Of a stretch of 64,000 bases of DNA, positions 25,745 to 37,400 are shown in pieces (the first letter of the stretch is position 1; each line of letters starts with the position of its first letter). A program made the position numbers and the translations under genes. Source of the stretch: Kingdonia uniflora (lineage: Eukaryota; Streptophyta; Magnoliopsida; Ranunculales; Circaeasteraceae); assembly GCA_014058105.1 (NCBI GenBank), contig JACGCM010000276.1:1-64000 (forward strand). Reading direction: 5' to 3'. The notes under the pieces were generated by a model. It saw nothing but the letters and a program-made list of their open reading frames with translations, was not told the origin of the DNA and ran no database searches.

Positions 25745-26760
25745 AGTGATGACTGATAAGTGATATTAAAAAGGTCGTGATTTAAAACACGTGATGAAAT
25801 TGTAAGTGTAACCAGTGTTTGTTGTTTGTTCTGTGTGTTTGACAATTGCGGCTCTGTTATATATATGTGTTACAGAGATATTTGAAAGCGTGTGAGTTTG
25901 AGAGAGGTCAAAATAGTGTTGAAACAGTGGACACATTGGTGGTTTATAATAAATAGTAAAAAGGTCGTACGCGTTAGTATTGAAACATATAAGCACGTTT
26001 AATATTTTGTGGGATCTATCAGATGACATTTATAACTCGTGTTTTTATTGTAAGACAGTGACACTAATAAGTGTCCAAATTGCTTATAGTATAAAGTATG
26101 GTTCAAGGAAAGTGATGACTGATAAGTTAGAGTGATCTGCTACTCGCACTGGTGGCTTAACTCTACATTTACAGGATAATGTGGTATTATGTGGCCAAAG
26201 ATTTGATTGATTTCATTGTCGTCATCAGTGAGCGGAGCCAGGATTTATGGCCAGTGGGGGCAAGAAAAGAACATACGGGGGTTGGGGGGAGCCCCCAATT
26301 ATTTTTTTGGTTGATCACGAAAGTTGATGTAGTTTTCTCTGCAATAGAAATTTGCTTTAAAGATGTTCATTATTCCGTGTCAAAAAGAGGATAACATTAG
26401 AATAAAACACTGGTGATTATGTCATAAATACGCGTACGACTTCGTGCATCATATCAAAAACGTCTCAAGGTTTTTCAAGAGCTAGGTCTATTCTATATTA
26501 CTATAGACCCCGCCAAGCTGGGGTTAAAAGAAGCAGACCCCCCTCCTTCATCATCAGCTATTTTAGTCAATTATATTAAACATCATATGCATAGTTAAAA
26601 TAGGCGAATCTTTGAATTCTAAAATTAGGAGCCAAATCTAGTAGACATCAAAAGTGGAAAAAAAAAGAAGGGATTATCAGGCTTCCCGGCATTTGCAATT
26701 CATAATATCTCGAAATCAAAGTAGTTGTGTGGCATGGCTCATGCGTGTCGAAGTATGGCA
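25745..26760. promoter_or_regulatory. Promoter-side DNA of the minus-strand ERF, with repeat debris
   Basis: Upstream region of the 25181-25744 gene. The 15-base word gtgatgactgataag occurs at about 25747 and again near 26113. At 26228-26310 lies ggagccaggatttatgg...gagcccccaattattttttt, resembling one end of a hAT-like element and similar to a stretch at 44880. No gene is seen. Confidence 0.4.
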
Positions 26761-26768
26761 CGAAAGAG

Positions 26769-27010
26769 TTTAGAAGTTTCCATAAAAAGTAAAAACCTTC
26801 TTAGAAGTATTCCAAGTTTCCATTACAACAAAACAACAACAACACGTGTAGCGCAATTTTCTATTGCATAATACGCGTACGACAAGTGTCACAATGCAAT
26901 CTTTCAGATAACTTAACCTTAACAAAAAAACAATAACAACACGTGTAGCGCAATCGTACATCCAAGTGAGCTGATCTATGTGGCGAAACACATGCAATTA
27001 ACACTGAGTG
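26769..27010 (+). repeat. Duplicated ERF promoter segment, distal copy
   Basis: Shares with the proximal copy, in order: a gtttccayraaaa...ccttctta block, caagtgtcacaatgcaatct, ttcagataacttaacctta, acacgtgtagcgcaatcg, and tacatccaagtgagctgatc followed by tatgtggcgaaacacatgca. It also duplicates aacaacacgtgtagcgcaa internally (about 26836 and 26938). No ERF coding sequence follows this copy. Confidence 0.75.
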
Positions 27011-27560
27011 TGTGTGTGAAAATGTGAGTTATCTGAAAAAACTGTGTTGTATGTTGATAATATTATGTGAAGTTTCCAATAATATTTGAACTTGAAAAAA
27101 GATTATGAAAAAGTAAATAAAAATGTTAAATAAAAAATTGACAATCAAGAAGTTTATTATAAAAAAAAATAAAAGCAATTCGATTACAAATTAAAACTTG
27201 GCATTTAGGAATTGTCTCATAAAGTTATAAATATGAGTGACGCGGTCTCACAAAATCATTATTTTATGACTGTGAGTTAGTGTCAAAAACATTCCAACAA
27301 TTTTTTTTTCCATGTCGTCCCAATTTCTTATATGGTTCTCATACTCTTGTTAAATTAAGTACGACATAATCCCCATGGGTGACCTTCTCATTCGACCTCG
27401 TCGGTTTCCCCAATTAGTTAATCTTTGATCAGAACCATGATTAGAATCATGAGTTACATGGTCAAAGTCAGCCTCTTCAGGGTATCAGGCGGGTATCATT
27501 AACATTACCTTTCAATAACATTACCTCGACCAGTGTTACCCAAGTTGGTACGTAGATTAC
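27011..27560. other. AT-rich spacer between the two ERF promoter copies
   Basis: No coding signal or clear element. If the distal promoter once drove a third ERF gene it would have lain here, but I see no AP2 residues in any frame. Confidence 0.35.
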
Positions 27561-27564
27561 ACGA

Positions 27565-27930
27565 AAGAGAGACTTTTAGACGTTTCCACGAAAACCTTCT
27601 TATATATAAAAAAAAAAAATTATTAGAAGAACACATGGCAACAACAATCATACAAAGTCAGCCGGAAGAATCTACTATGTCACACGTGTCACGAGAGATG
27701 AACCAATGGGCATTCGACACAAGTACACCTGTCTAAACAACAAGTGTATCTTATTTTCTTTTAATCAGTAAAAATAGACAGGTGTCACAACGCAGTCTTT
27801 CAGATATAAACTTAACCTTAAAAAATTCAACACGTGTAACGCATCCGTACATCCAAGTCAGCTGATCTACGTGGCGAAACACGCAATTAACACTCACCAC
27901 TTGTTATTATTGTTGTTGTTATTATAAATA
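27565..27930 (+). promoter_or_regulatory. Proximal promoter of the plus-strand ERF
   Basis: TATA box tataaata at 27923-27930 lies 48 bp before the ATG, implying a very short leader. Upstream are ABRE/G-box type ACGT cores: cacacgtgtcacg near 27680, caacacgtgtaacgc near 27830 and ctacgtggcgaaacacg near 27868. The last is an ACGTGGC core. Known function of such cores is binding of bZIP factors in abscisic acid and stress signalling; use here is inferred. The whole block is the better-kept copy of the 26769-27010 segment. Confidence 0.55.
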
Positions 27931-27977
27931 CTTCAACTTCTCCCTCTGTTTTTCACAAATTCAAATATATTTCAAGA

Positions 27978-28520
27978 ATGATCAAACCTTGTTCAAAGAA
28001 GAAGAGAAGTGATTACGCGATTAACGCCAACACCGGACGTTACAAAGGCGTGCGAATGAGGAAATGGGGTAAGTGGGTGGCAGAAATTCGTCTCCCAAAC
28101 AGTCGAGACAGAGTTTGGCTAGGCTCTTATGATACTCCTGAGAAGGCAGCTAGAGCATTCGACGCGGCTATGTATTGCATTCGCGGACCTACTGCAAAGT
28201 TCAACTTTCCAGTTAATGTTCCGGATATACCAAGATATGAGGATATGACCGCGTCGCAGATTCAGGCCGCGGCATCTAAGTATGCAAACACGGTTGGGGT
28301 TGGGGTTGGGGTTGTGGAGGAAGATGCGGTGGAGCTGAATCCATTAATGGAGTTGGATGTGCCTACAATGAGTCCTGGGTTTTTGGCGGAATTTGGTGGA
28401 CACCTGGATTGTTTCTTTAATGCAATGCCTCGCGCACTGGAAGGGGAGGAGGAGCTGGAGGATGGTATTATGGTTGACGGAGGAGCATTTTATCAGTCGC
28501 CGCAGTTTTGGTCATTCTGA
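27978..28520 (+). CDS. AP2/ERF transcription factor, DREB group II paralogue
   Basis: Intronless ORF of 180 aa. The AP2/ERF domain spans residues 22-78 ([47 protein letters not shown]), close to that of the divergent neighbour at 25181. The DNA-binding tract keeps the three-strand and helix residues ([19 protein letters not shown]). A run of ggggtt units at about 28291-28314 encodes a Gly-Val repeat just after the domain. The acidic C-terminus ends QFWSF, like LWSF in the neighbour. Shared N-terminus MIKP, shared tail and head-to-head placement indicate an inverted local duplication. The first ATG is used; it is 48 bp after a TATA box. Confidence 0.92.
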   Translation: MIKPCSKKKRSDYAINANTGRYKGVRMRKWGKWVAEIRLPNSRDRVWLGSYDTPEKAARAFDAAMYCIRGPTAKFNFPVNVPDIPRYEDMTASQIQAAASKYANTVGVGVGVVEEDAVELNPLMELDVPTMSPGFLAEFGGHLDCFFNAMPRALEGEEELEDGIMVDGGAFYQSPQFWSF

Positions 28521-28534
28521 GTAGAGTACAAGAG

Positions 28535-28562
28535 TAGTAGTAGTAGTAGACTAGTAGTAGAA
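28535..28562. repeat. (AGT)n microsatellite
   Basis: A short run of agtagtagtagtag with one interruption lies just after the ERF stop codon, in its presumed 3' UTR. Confidence 0.7.
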
Positions 28563-28715
28563 TAGGCTGCATCAAAATAAAATGTACTCCTGGATAAATA
28601 GGCGCGGCAAAAAATCGAGTTTTAAAAACATCAATATGCCAGCTGACGTAGTCCCTGAAATGTTAATTCAATTTGACTGATCTGAATGAAACAATTTGAA
28701 ATTGTAAAAAAAAAT

Positions 28716-30085
28716 TCATTTGAAATATCAGAATGGAACAATGTGAGGAAGAAAGTGCGAAATAGAAATCTCTATTAAGTCCAGCGTCAGCTACAGCGGA
28801 AGACCAATATCGTCCAAGGCTATTCCCATTCACCCAAGCGTGTCCCTTGCCCATGCCTATTAAGTCCACCACCACGGGGTCGTTTCCCAGAGGAGCTTTG
28901 AAAATTGTCTACAAGCACACAGTAAATAATAAGTGTACTATTGCTTCTTCTTTTTTTTCTCTTTCAAACCACTACGTAATACAAAATAAACGCATCATGC
29001 CTTGCGTGACTGCTCGTATTTTCTCTCTTTATTTCTTTTACATGATTACCTTATACCAAGTCATCATTCTATTCATGACAAAACTATCTGAGTTCCATTT
29101 GAGGGCACGAAGATGGGGTGGGGGATAAAATTGTCTGTCTTTACCGTTCAGACCAACCTGGAAAATCAATTCAGGAGAAGACTACTGGTCAGACGTCCCT
29201 TTTCAAGATAAAGACTAAAAGGAAGACCTTAAGGGTGTAAATGGATAATAGAAATATTCACTTTCTATTTGAATTTAAGAATTTTGTTATTGGTTGACAA
29301 TTTTCGAATATCTGCATAATTTTTTGGCTGAATAAGATTTATCAGATTCAAATACTGATATTTATTTCAAATCGCATTTGGATACTGGATTTATTTGAAT
29401 CCAGATAAAATCGTAGTATTGTTTTACAGTTGACACTTAACAGGCCTAACAAAACATAAATATATTACTTCATTCATTCTTCTCAGTGGTCTTCTAACCT
29501 CACCCTACTTGTACCTTCTAATTAATAAGACTTTACTATAGCACTAGATACGTGAAAACATGGACACCTCATGGGTGATTTGTGCTGATTGTCATCAATA
29601 CCTCAACGATCGCGTGTAACAGAAAGCACCAGGAATTGTGTCATTATGTACGTAACGTCGTTAATTTACCCCTTCTAACTGGAACCACCTCGATCTAATT
29701 CTTCATAGTTAACCTATCTAGTGTAGCTACTCCTACATTTTACCCGACCAGCCCACTTTCAATATTATATTCTGCAATTTACCACTAATCCATCTCAGCA
29801 ACACCCTCTTGAATCGGCGGCAAGCGTGACATGATTTGACATTAAGGAGACAAGACTTGCACTCGAGTTAATAATTAACTCATGACCACTTTTAGCCCAG
29901 CTCGGCGTTCTCCATTAATCTTAATCGCTTTTCCATCGAATGAAACATCTGTTGCGAACGATGGCAAACAAGTATACAGAAGAAGTAAACAGATGGTTAT
30001 AAACTTATCTTTTACAGAATTTTCCATCATCTTTTCTTTTCTCAGTTCAAATTCACAATTCAACAAATTAATCTATAAGTAATCT
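28716..30085 (-). pseudogene. Collapsed third copy of the beta-galactosidase gene
   Basis: The segment is built from pieces of the 31463-38727 gene in the same order and orientation, joined by deletions. 28716-28778 matches the 3' end around its stop codon; 28785-29465 matches exon 14a (with [17 protein letters not shown] intact), exon 13b (29100-29165) and the next intron. 29466-29838 matches intron 6 sequence left of the TRIM, 29844-29896 the sequence right of it, and 29897-30030 exon 1 ([29 protein letters not shown]). Missing are the regions equal to about 31466-32190, 32917-35597 and 37180-38606, including both catalytic glutamate exons. It cannot encode an enzyme. Confidence 0.85.
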
Positions 30086-30174
30086 CACAACCCAAACTAT
30101 ATTAAGTAAAATGTAGTAGTAATCCAGTTTTTTGTTCAGTAAAACTGGAATACTAACAAACTACATTTTGTTAG

Positions 30175-31358
30175 TTCTGTTAATGGAGTAGTTGGTGTTC
30201 TAGAGAAAGAGGTCATTGATTCTTGGTCATTGGATTAGTGGACAGTTTCATGATGATCCACCACATATTCACTGGATGAAGCATACTGTTGAGATGATCT
30301 TCCTGTATGTTCATAATCTGTCATATTGTAGGTGTGACCAACCAACTCAATTCAGATTTCAGACAGTTTCTAAAGTTATATAGGGGTCAATTAACGGATT
30401 ACTCGACAGGCTCGACACTGATTTGGAGGATATTTGTCCATCTTACTGCATCAATTGGGTACTGGGGAAACGATACACATTGAACATCCTACCTAAGGAT
30501 CATACACTAGCAAAAAACAAAAAATCAGACGCACATGTAAGCACGAGCACCTAGTTCTATTCGGAAATGATACATTGTGAAGAGATTAATCAACCTTTAA
30601 CACTACGATCATGCTTATTCTGTTACTGCAGACATTGAGAAAGAATAAAATTGGAGTCAGGTTTAGATGATCAAATTCCTAATAAAAGCACATTGAGTAA
30701 CCCATCTCGTTAAATAAGGCCTAACCTTCTAACAAAAGGATGAAATTGACAAAATCCCTTGGTGAAATAGCAAAGGCCTAGTTTGAGATTACCACATTGA
30801 TCAACCTCGCGTAACTCCAACTTAACAAGATATATGATGATCACTATCTCACTCAAATCAGCAAGCACTAACATTTATTAAAGAACAAACCAATTTTCTC
30901 ATTTCTAACTCCATATCCTGGAAATGCACAAATATAACATGAAAGTACCTGGGAAGCACGGCACAAGATCAAACACATAGTGATGGAAAACCCTAACAAG
31001 GTTCTTAAATTCATAGCTTCCAAACCCCACATTTAAACCTCTCAATCCAGAGTCAGACTCCAAAACTTAGGGTTTGAGTTTGGGTTTGGGTTTGGAACAT
31101 AGTAGAATCTGGGTAAAAGTAGTAGTTAGGAGAAATCACAAAGTTTTATGGAAACTTGGGCAAGAGTGAGAAACCCAAGATAGGTTTCATTGTCATTATA
31201 TTGCTATATAAACAAGAAAAAACTCAAAGCTTAATTGTCCTGTTTAAAGATTTGGCTGTAAAACAGAGACAGAGATATCTGAAATAATCCTGGATACAGA
31301 TATCTGGAGAGAAACATAGCGAGGCAGAGAGATATCTTTCTGGACTAAACACTTTTGC
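30175..31358. repeat. Duplicated intergenic unit, copy A
   Basis: About 1.18 kb nearly identical to 38932-40130, from ttctgttaatggagtagttg to tttctggactaaacactttt. In both places it lies between a beta-galactosidase locus on the left and the 3' end of the next on the right, so the amplified unit was gene plus intergenic DNA. Copy B holds a small extra tandem piece at about 39245-39290 (tattttaataccttccaaaa). A short tgggttt run at about 31080 is longer here than in copy B. Confidence 0.85.
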
Positions 31359-31462
31359 AAACAGAAACAGAGAGATAATTTCCACAGATAATGGCCCAAT
31401 AAAAAGTTTTTCATTTGAAATATCAGATGGTATGTGAGGAACAAAGTGCGAAAGAGAAATCT

Positions 31463-34400
31463 CTAGCAAACTGCCTGCACTACCAGGGTCTTCGTAATGT
31501 TTCCGCAATTGCTTGACCCAAGTGTTCCTTCAGATACATTGATCGAACAACTTCTTTTCCCTACGCAAGCCTGCCGTAACTCCAATGAAAAAAGGAAGTA
31601 AATATAGGTTTTGCAGTTTCCACACTTTCTACAAAAAAATTGCCTATTGTAGGGGTTCCAGTTAAGAAATAAAGAAGAAGAAGGTTCTTTCAAGTCCACC
31701 TATTTTCCAATAATGTAGTGTATAATTACCTTTTGTACGACAGACAAACTATTATCAGCCTCACACGTGCCCTTCTGAAAGGAGCCACAAGTGCCTTGTG
31801 CGTCACCGAAGCTAGAAAATTGAATTGCTGAGATTGTTTGGCTACCTTGGCATGACAATTCTAATATATTCCCCTCATAAGCGTGGCCGCATATTGTTCC
31901 TATGGTAACAGTCTGAAAATTCACTTGGGTAGGATTGCCACCTAACTCTTCAAACAACACCAATGTGTTTATATCATCCCGGAGGAATGACCGTGGGACA
32001 TGGTACCTATTAATCACAGAGTTTTCAAAAAATAGTTAGCAAGGACTCAGATAGATGGGATACCGTCTTTTAAACATTGCCTTGAAGATATAGTTGAGTA
32101 TTTTATTTACCATCTTTGTGTAGGCAGACCACACTTGCTCAAACATTTTCCTGAATCAAAGTGACCGCGATAGTCACATTGACCACCACATCCATCGTCA
32201 GCTACAGCGGAAGACCAATATCGCCCAAGGCTATTCCCATTCACCCAAGCGTGTCCCTTGCCCATGCCTATTAAGTCCACCACCACGGGGTCGTTTCCCA
32301 GAGGAGTTTTGAAAGTTGTCTACAAGCACACAGTAAATATTAAGTGTACTATTGCCTTTTTTTTCTCTTTCAAACCACTACGTAATACAAAATAAACGCA
32401 TCATGCCTTGCGTGACTGCTCGTATTTTCTCTCTTTATTTCTTTTACATGATTACCTTATACCAAGTCATCATTCTATTCATGACAAAACTATCTGAGTT
32501 CCATTTGAGGGCACGAAGATGGGGTGAATTGCCAGGGCGATAGAATTGTCTGTCTTCACCGTTCAGACCAACCTGGAAAATCAATTCAGGAGAAGACTAC
32601 TAGTCAGACGTCCCTTTTCAAGAAAAAGCCTAAAAGGAAGACCTTAAGGGTGTAAATGGATAATAGAAATATTCGTCTTCTATTTGAATTTAAGAATTTT
32701 GTTATTGGTTGACAATTTTCGAATATTGGATGTGAGTTTGGATATTTTCTGATGCCTTAATCTGCATAATTTTTTGGCTGAATAAGGTTTATCAGATTCA
32801 AATACTGATATTTATTTCAAATCGCATTTGGATACTGGATTTATTTGAATCCAGATCAAATCGTAGTATCGTTTAACAGTTGACACTTAACAGGCCTAAC
32901 AAAACATAAATATATATTGCTTTTATTTACCTTGTAGAACCACTTGTTATTTGACAAGTCTTTTGTGATATTTCCATTTCCAACCAACTCAACTGGACCG
33001 CCCACAATCCCAAACACATTTTTGTCAAAAAATTCACCATAATTCTGTTCAGCAAAATATCAACTTAAGTAGATGATTAATGTGTTTTTGATGTATAATA
33101 ATCTTGTAAAGATATAACTTTAGTCAATAAATGGTTGATACCGGTAGGCCAACTGTAGCACTCAGAAGAGCTATAGTGCTGAGACCAGGTTTCATCTTAG
33201 CCGTCTGCTCAAGTACGACCATAAATTTCCAATGGATACCCACATGAGATCCTGTGATTAATACCAACATCACTGAACTATTTGCATCTCAATATTAAAT
33301 ATATAGTTTTTTCCCAAAATTGTATAGGATATGGAGACGTATATTTCCATTAACTTCTAACTGTTTGCGAATTGTGATTGATAGATCACATTCTCTAAGA
33401 AAATGTCTATTACATTTCAAGAAAAAGGTGACATACCTATATGTTTTCCATTAACATAAGCATGAAGTATTGGGCCTGTGGTATTCACACGCAGAGTCAT
33501 ATTCTTAGTCCAGAAAGGATCATTTTTTGGTATGTTTACCCTGAGATAATTCACAATAAAAGAAACAATATTAAAATCAACAAAACAGAAAAAGCAAGAA
33601 GGAAAAGAAACAAAACATTAACAATTATATTACCTAGTCATATACCACAAGTAGTCACTAGTATCACCAGATGCAGCTTTTTGTTCAAGGAGTTGCATAG
33701 CTGAAAACGTCCCCTTTCCTTTAACAGTGGTATCCTTCATGGGTTCTGCCTTCCATACCCAATTAAGTTGTGCTGGTTCACTCTCAGCTCCATTTGGCTT
33801 CATCACCGTCAAAGAAGTTTGAGCATTCACCTGTCCGTAAACGGAAATAAGATTCAAAAATTAAATATATATGTAAATCTAAGGAAGTTCCTTTGACTAG
33901 AGTTCCATTACTTTCATAAAATTTACATTATAGGAAAAGAAATGTGTCTCCATATGAAAATGTTTATCGACGTAATGCATTATCAAAGTGACAAGAAAAT
34001 AGATAAATAGAGATGAGAGCATGAGAAATGGTCAATCCAGTTTAATGAAATAGTTTCAGGAAAATAAAATGTTACTGCTTGAGGTGCTACATATCTCAAG
34101 GATAACCAATTTTACTGCTTATATTTTACCATGTTTGCAGTTGGTTCTAACAACATAATCAATAACCCTACACCACTTTTATTGAAATAGAAGATCAAGG
34201 CTCAAAAACTCAGAGTTTGGAAACCTAAGCAACCAAGGTTCAAAAATTCGACGCAAATAAACCACGGCAGCGATAACTACCGTTATTATGCAGGTATACC
34301 AATTATTATACAACTTTTAAGATTACTTCGCAATCATAAAGTTCGAGAAGGATGAAGGAAGGGGCATTTTTCACCTTTGCAGTGTTATAGACTTCCTTCT

Positions 34401-37400
34401 TGCAATCAGGAAGTATGCTAACAGACCACGCAGGAAGGGAGTACTGGTTTCCTTGGAAGGTCACAGTAGCACTTGAAGTTGCATTTTTATTGCTCAAAAA
34501 GCAGCCAGAAGTCCCATTTGCCGAGTAAATAGTTGCCTGATATTATGGTGATAAATTGTCAAGTATAAATTCATGATATAGATTCAAGAGAAGATTGTGT
34601 CGTCTCACATTTACTCCAACTCCAACGTTTGTGGTAGAAATATTTCCCTCAGTAAGAACTTTCTCCATCATTTTAATGGCGGTATGAAGCCCTTTCAGAT
34701 GTCCCCACTTGGGTTGCCTCAGATTTCCTGAGAATTAAGATATTATGTAAAACAGGATTGCATTTTTGAATCCAAGAAAAAAGGATACACTTCAAATCGA
34801 TGCAAAAGTTATTGTCAGCAAAGCCAGAAACTTCATAAATGAAGAATAATAGACAAGTTAAATGCAAATTTCATTCATTAACACTGAGTTATGAGTACCG
34901 TATTCGTCGAGGGGGGCATCATAATCGTAAGATGTAGTGATGTAAATGCCTGATGTTCGGCCAAAGTTGGTCCCACCATGGTACTGAGAGCATGCACAAA
35001 AAGTAGTGTAGTTGATCTTTATTAAATTGTTGTGCCTAATTACAAACTTTAGTATCTAGTATTCTTTGAATTGAAATATGTGGAAAGCCTGAATTTTTTG
35101 CCTTATGTACAAGTATAATAATAGAGAAATTCATGTATATATAGGCCGTACCATGTAGTAGTTTGTGAGAGTGCCACCAGATTGGAAGAAAAGTGCAACT
35201 GCATATGCTATATCTTCAACAGGTCTGCTCGGATCTTTGCCACCCCAGTTCTTGTACCTGAGATAATGCCCACACTAATTACTAGGTTCTTTTTTCTTTT
35301 CTTTTTTGTGGAAAATAACATTTTTAAGAAAAGAAGGAGAAATGTATCTGCCCACCAGCCTGTCCAGTTCTCTGTCCACATCTTAGGACTGTTAGGATTG
35401 TTTTGCTTGAAAGAATCTCCATAAAAGCCATTCCATGTGTTGATCTATTTGAAATATGACAGGAGAAATATTAGGAATCTAAATAAGGAAAGAAAATTGT
35501 TATAACAGTTCACTTTTCTAACGACCTTAACAATAACAACACAATAGAGCTTTGCCCCAAGTGTCTGAGGTTAGCTAAACAAAATCTGCGCCTATTACCT
35601 CATTCATTCTTCTCAGTGGTCCTCTAGTTCTGCTAAGAACCTCACCCTACTTGTACCTTCTAATTAATAAGACTTTAGTACAACACTAGATACGTGAAAA
35701 CATGGACACCTCGCGAGTGATTTGCGCTGATTGTCATCAAGATATTAGTTAGCAGTACCTCAACGATTGTGTGTAGCAGAAAGCACCAGGAATTGGTGTC
35801 ATCATGTACATAACGTCGTTAATTTACCCCTTCTAACGGGAAACACCTCGATCTAATTCTTCATAGTTAACCTATCTAGTGTAGTTACTCCTACATTTTA
35901 CCCAACCAGCTCACTTTCAATATTATATTCTGCGATTTACCACTAATCTATCTCAGTAACAGCAACTCATTGAACAAAGTGCTATTTTACTGACCCTCTT
36001 GAATCAGCGGCGAGCGTGACATGATTTGACATTTGTAACACCCCGGCTGAGCGGGTATTGGAAAGGCGCCTAGCCCATTAGCGGTGACGGTAGCACCAAA
36101 TGTTTAGTCCCACATCGCTTAAGATCCTGCCACGTGTATGGTCCTTAAGTTAAGATTTTACTCTACATGTCACCGAGGCCTTTTCTTAGAAAGAAAAATC
36201 CTACACTGCTGGATAACCGCAGTGGTTAAGTGGGAACAATATCGGTAACCGTAGAGTGGGGTCGTGACAAAACGGTATCAGAGCCGGGGACGGCTCGATC
36301 TTAAAGGTGGGGGGACTGTAACACCCCGGCTGAGCGGGTATTGGAAAGGCGCCTAGCCCATTAGCGGTGACGGTAACACCAAATGTTTAGTCCCACATCG
36401 CTTAAGATCCTGCCACGTGTATAGTCCTTAAGTTAAGATTTCACTCTACATGTCACCGAGGCCTTTTCTTAGAAAGAAAAATCCTACACTGCTGGATAAC
36501 CGCAGTGGTTAAGTGGGAACAATATCGGTAACCGTAAAGTGGGGTCGTGACAAAACGGTATCAGAGCCGGGGACGGCTCGATCTTAAAGGTGGGGGGACT
36601 GTAACACCCCGGCTGAGCGGGTATTGGAAAGGCGCCTAGCCCATTAGCGGTGACGGTAGCACCAAATGTTTAGTCCCACATCGCTTAAGATCCTGCCACG
36701 TGTATGGTCCTTAAGTTAAGATTTCACTCTACATGTCACCGAGGCCTTTTCTTAGAAAGAAAAATCCTACACTGCTGGATAACCGCAGTGGTTAAGTGGG
36801 AACAATATCGGTAACCGTAGAGTGGGGTTGTGACAAAATGGTATCAGAGCCGGGGACGGCTCGATCTTAAAGGTGGGGGGACTGTAACACCCCGGCTGAG
36901 CGGGTATTGGAAAGGCGCCTAGCCCATTAGCGGTGACGGTAGCACCAAATGTTTAGTCCTACATCGCTTAAGATCCTGCCACGTGTATGGTCCTTAAGTT
37001 AAGATTTCACTCTACATGTCACCGAGGCCTTTTCTTAGAAAGAAAAATCCTACACTGCTGGATAACCGCAGTGGTTAAGTGGGAACAATATCGGTAACCG
37101 TAGAGTGGGGTCGTGACAACATTAAGGAGACACGACTTGCACTCAAGTTAATAAATAACTCATGACCACTTTTAGCCCAGCTTGCTCAATCTCAACTCAA
37201 TCATGTTGATCTCAAGCCAAATAAGGTCAAAAAATTAGCACGACGTTTCCTAGGTGTCCAAAGTTTTTAAATGTATAATTATGCATTAATCAAACCCAGC
37301 ATAAATATGAAAAGTTTGAAAAGAAAAGTACCACTGTCTGTGGTGCATCATGCTGCATGCACATAATCCAGGGGACACCCACATTGAGGCCTACTGCCAT

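Noticed and set aside
36034..37118. Ordinary satellite or minisatellite of 283 bp
   Set aside because: TG...CA ends, primer-binding site, polypurine tract and a 5-bp target duplication show it is an LTR-type TRIM array.
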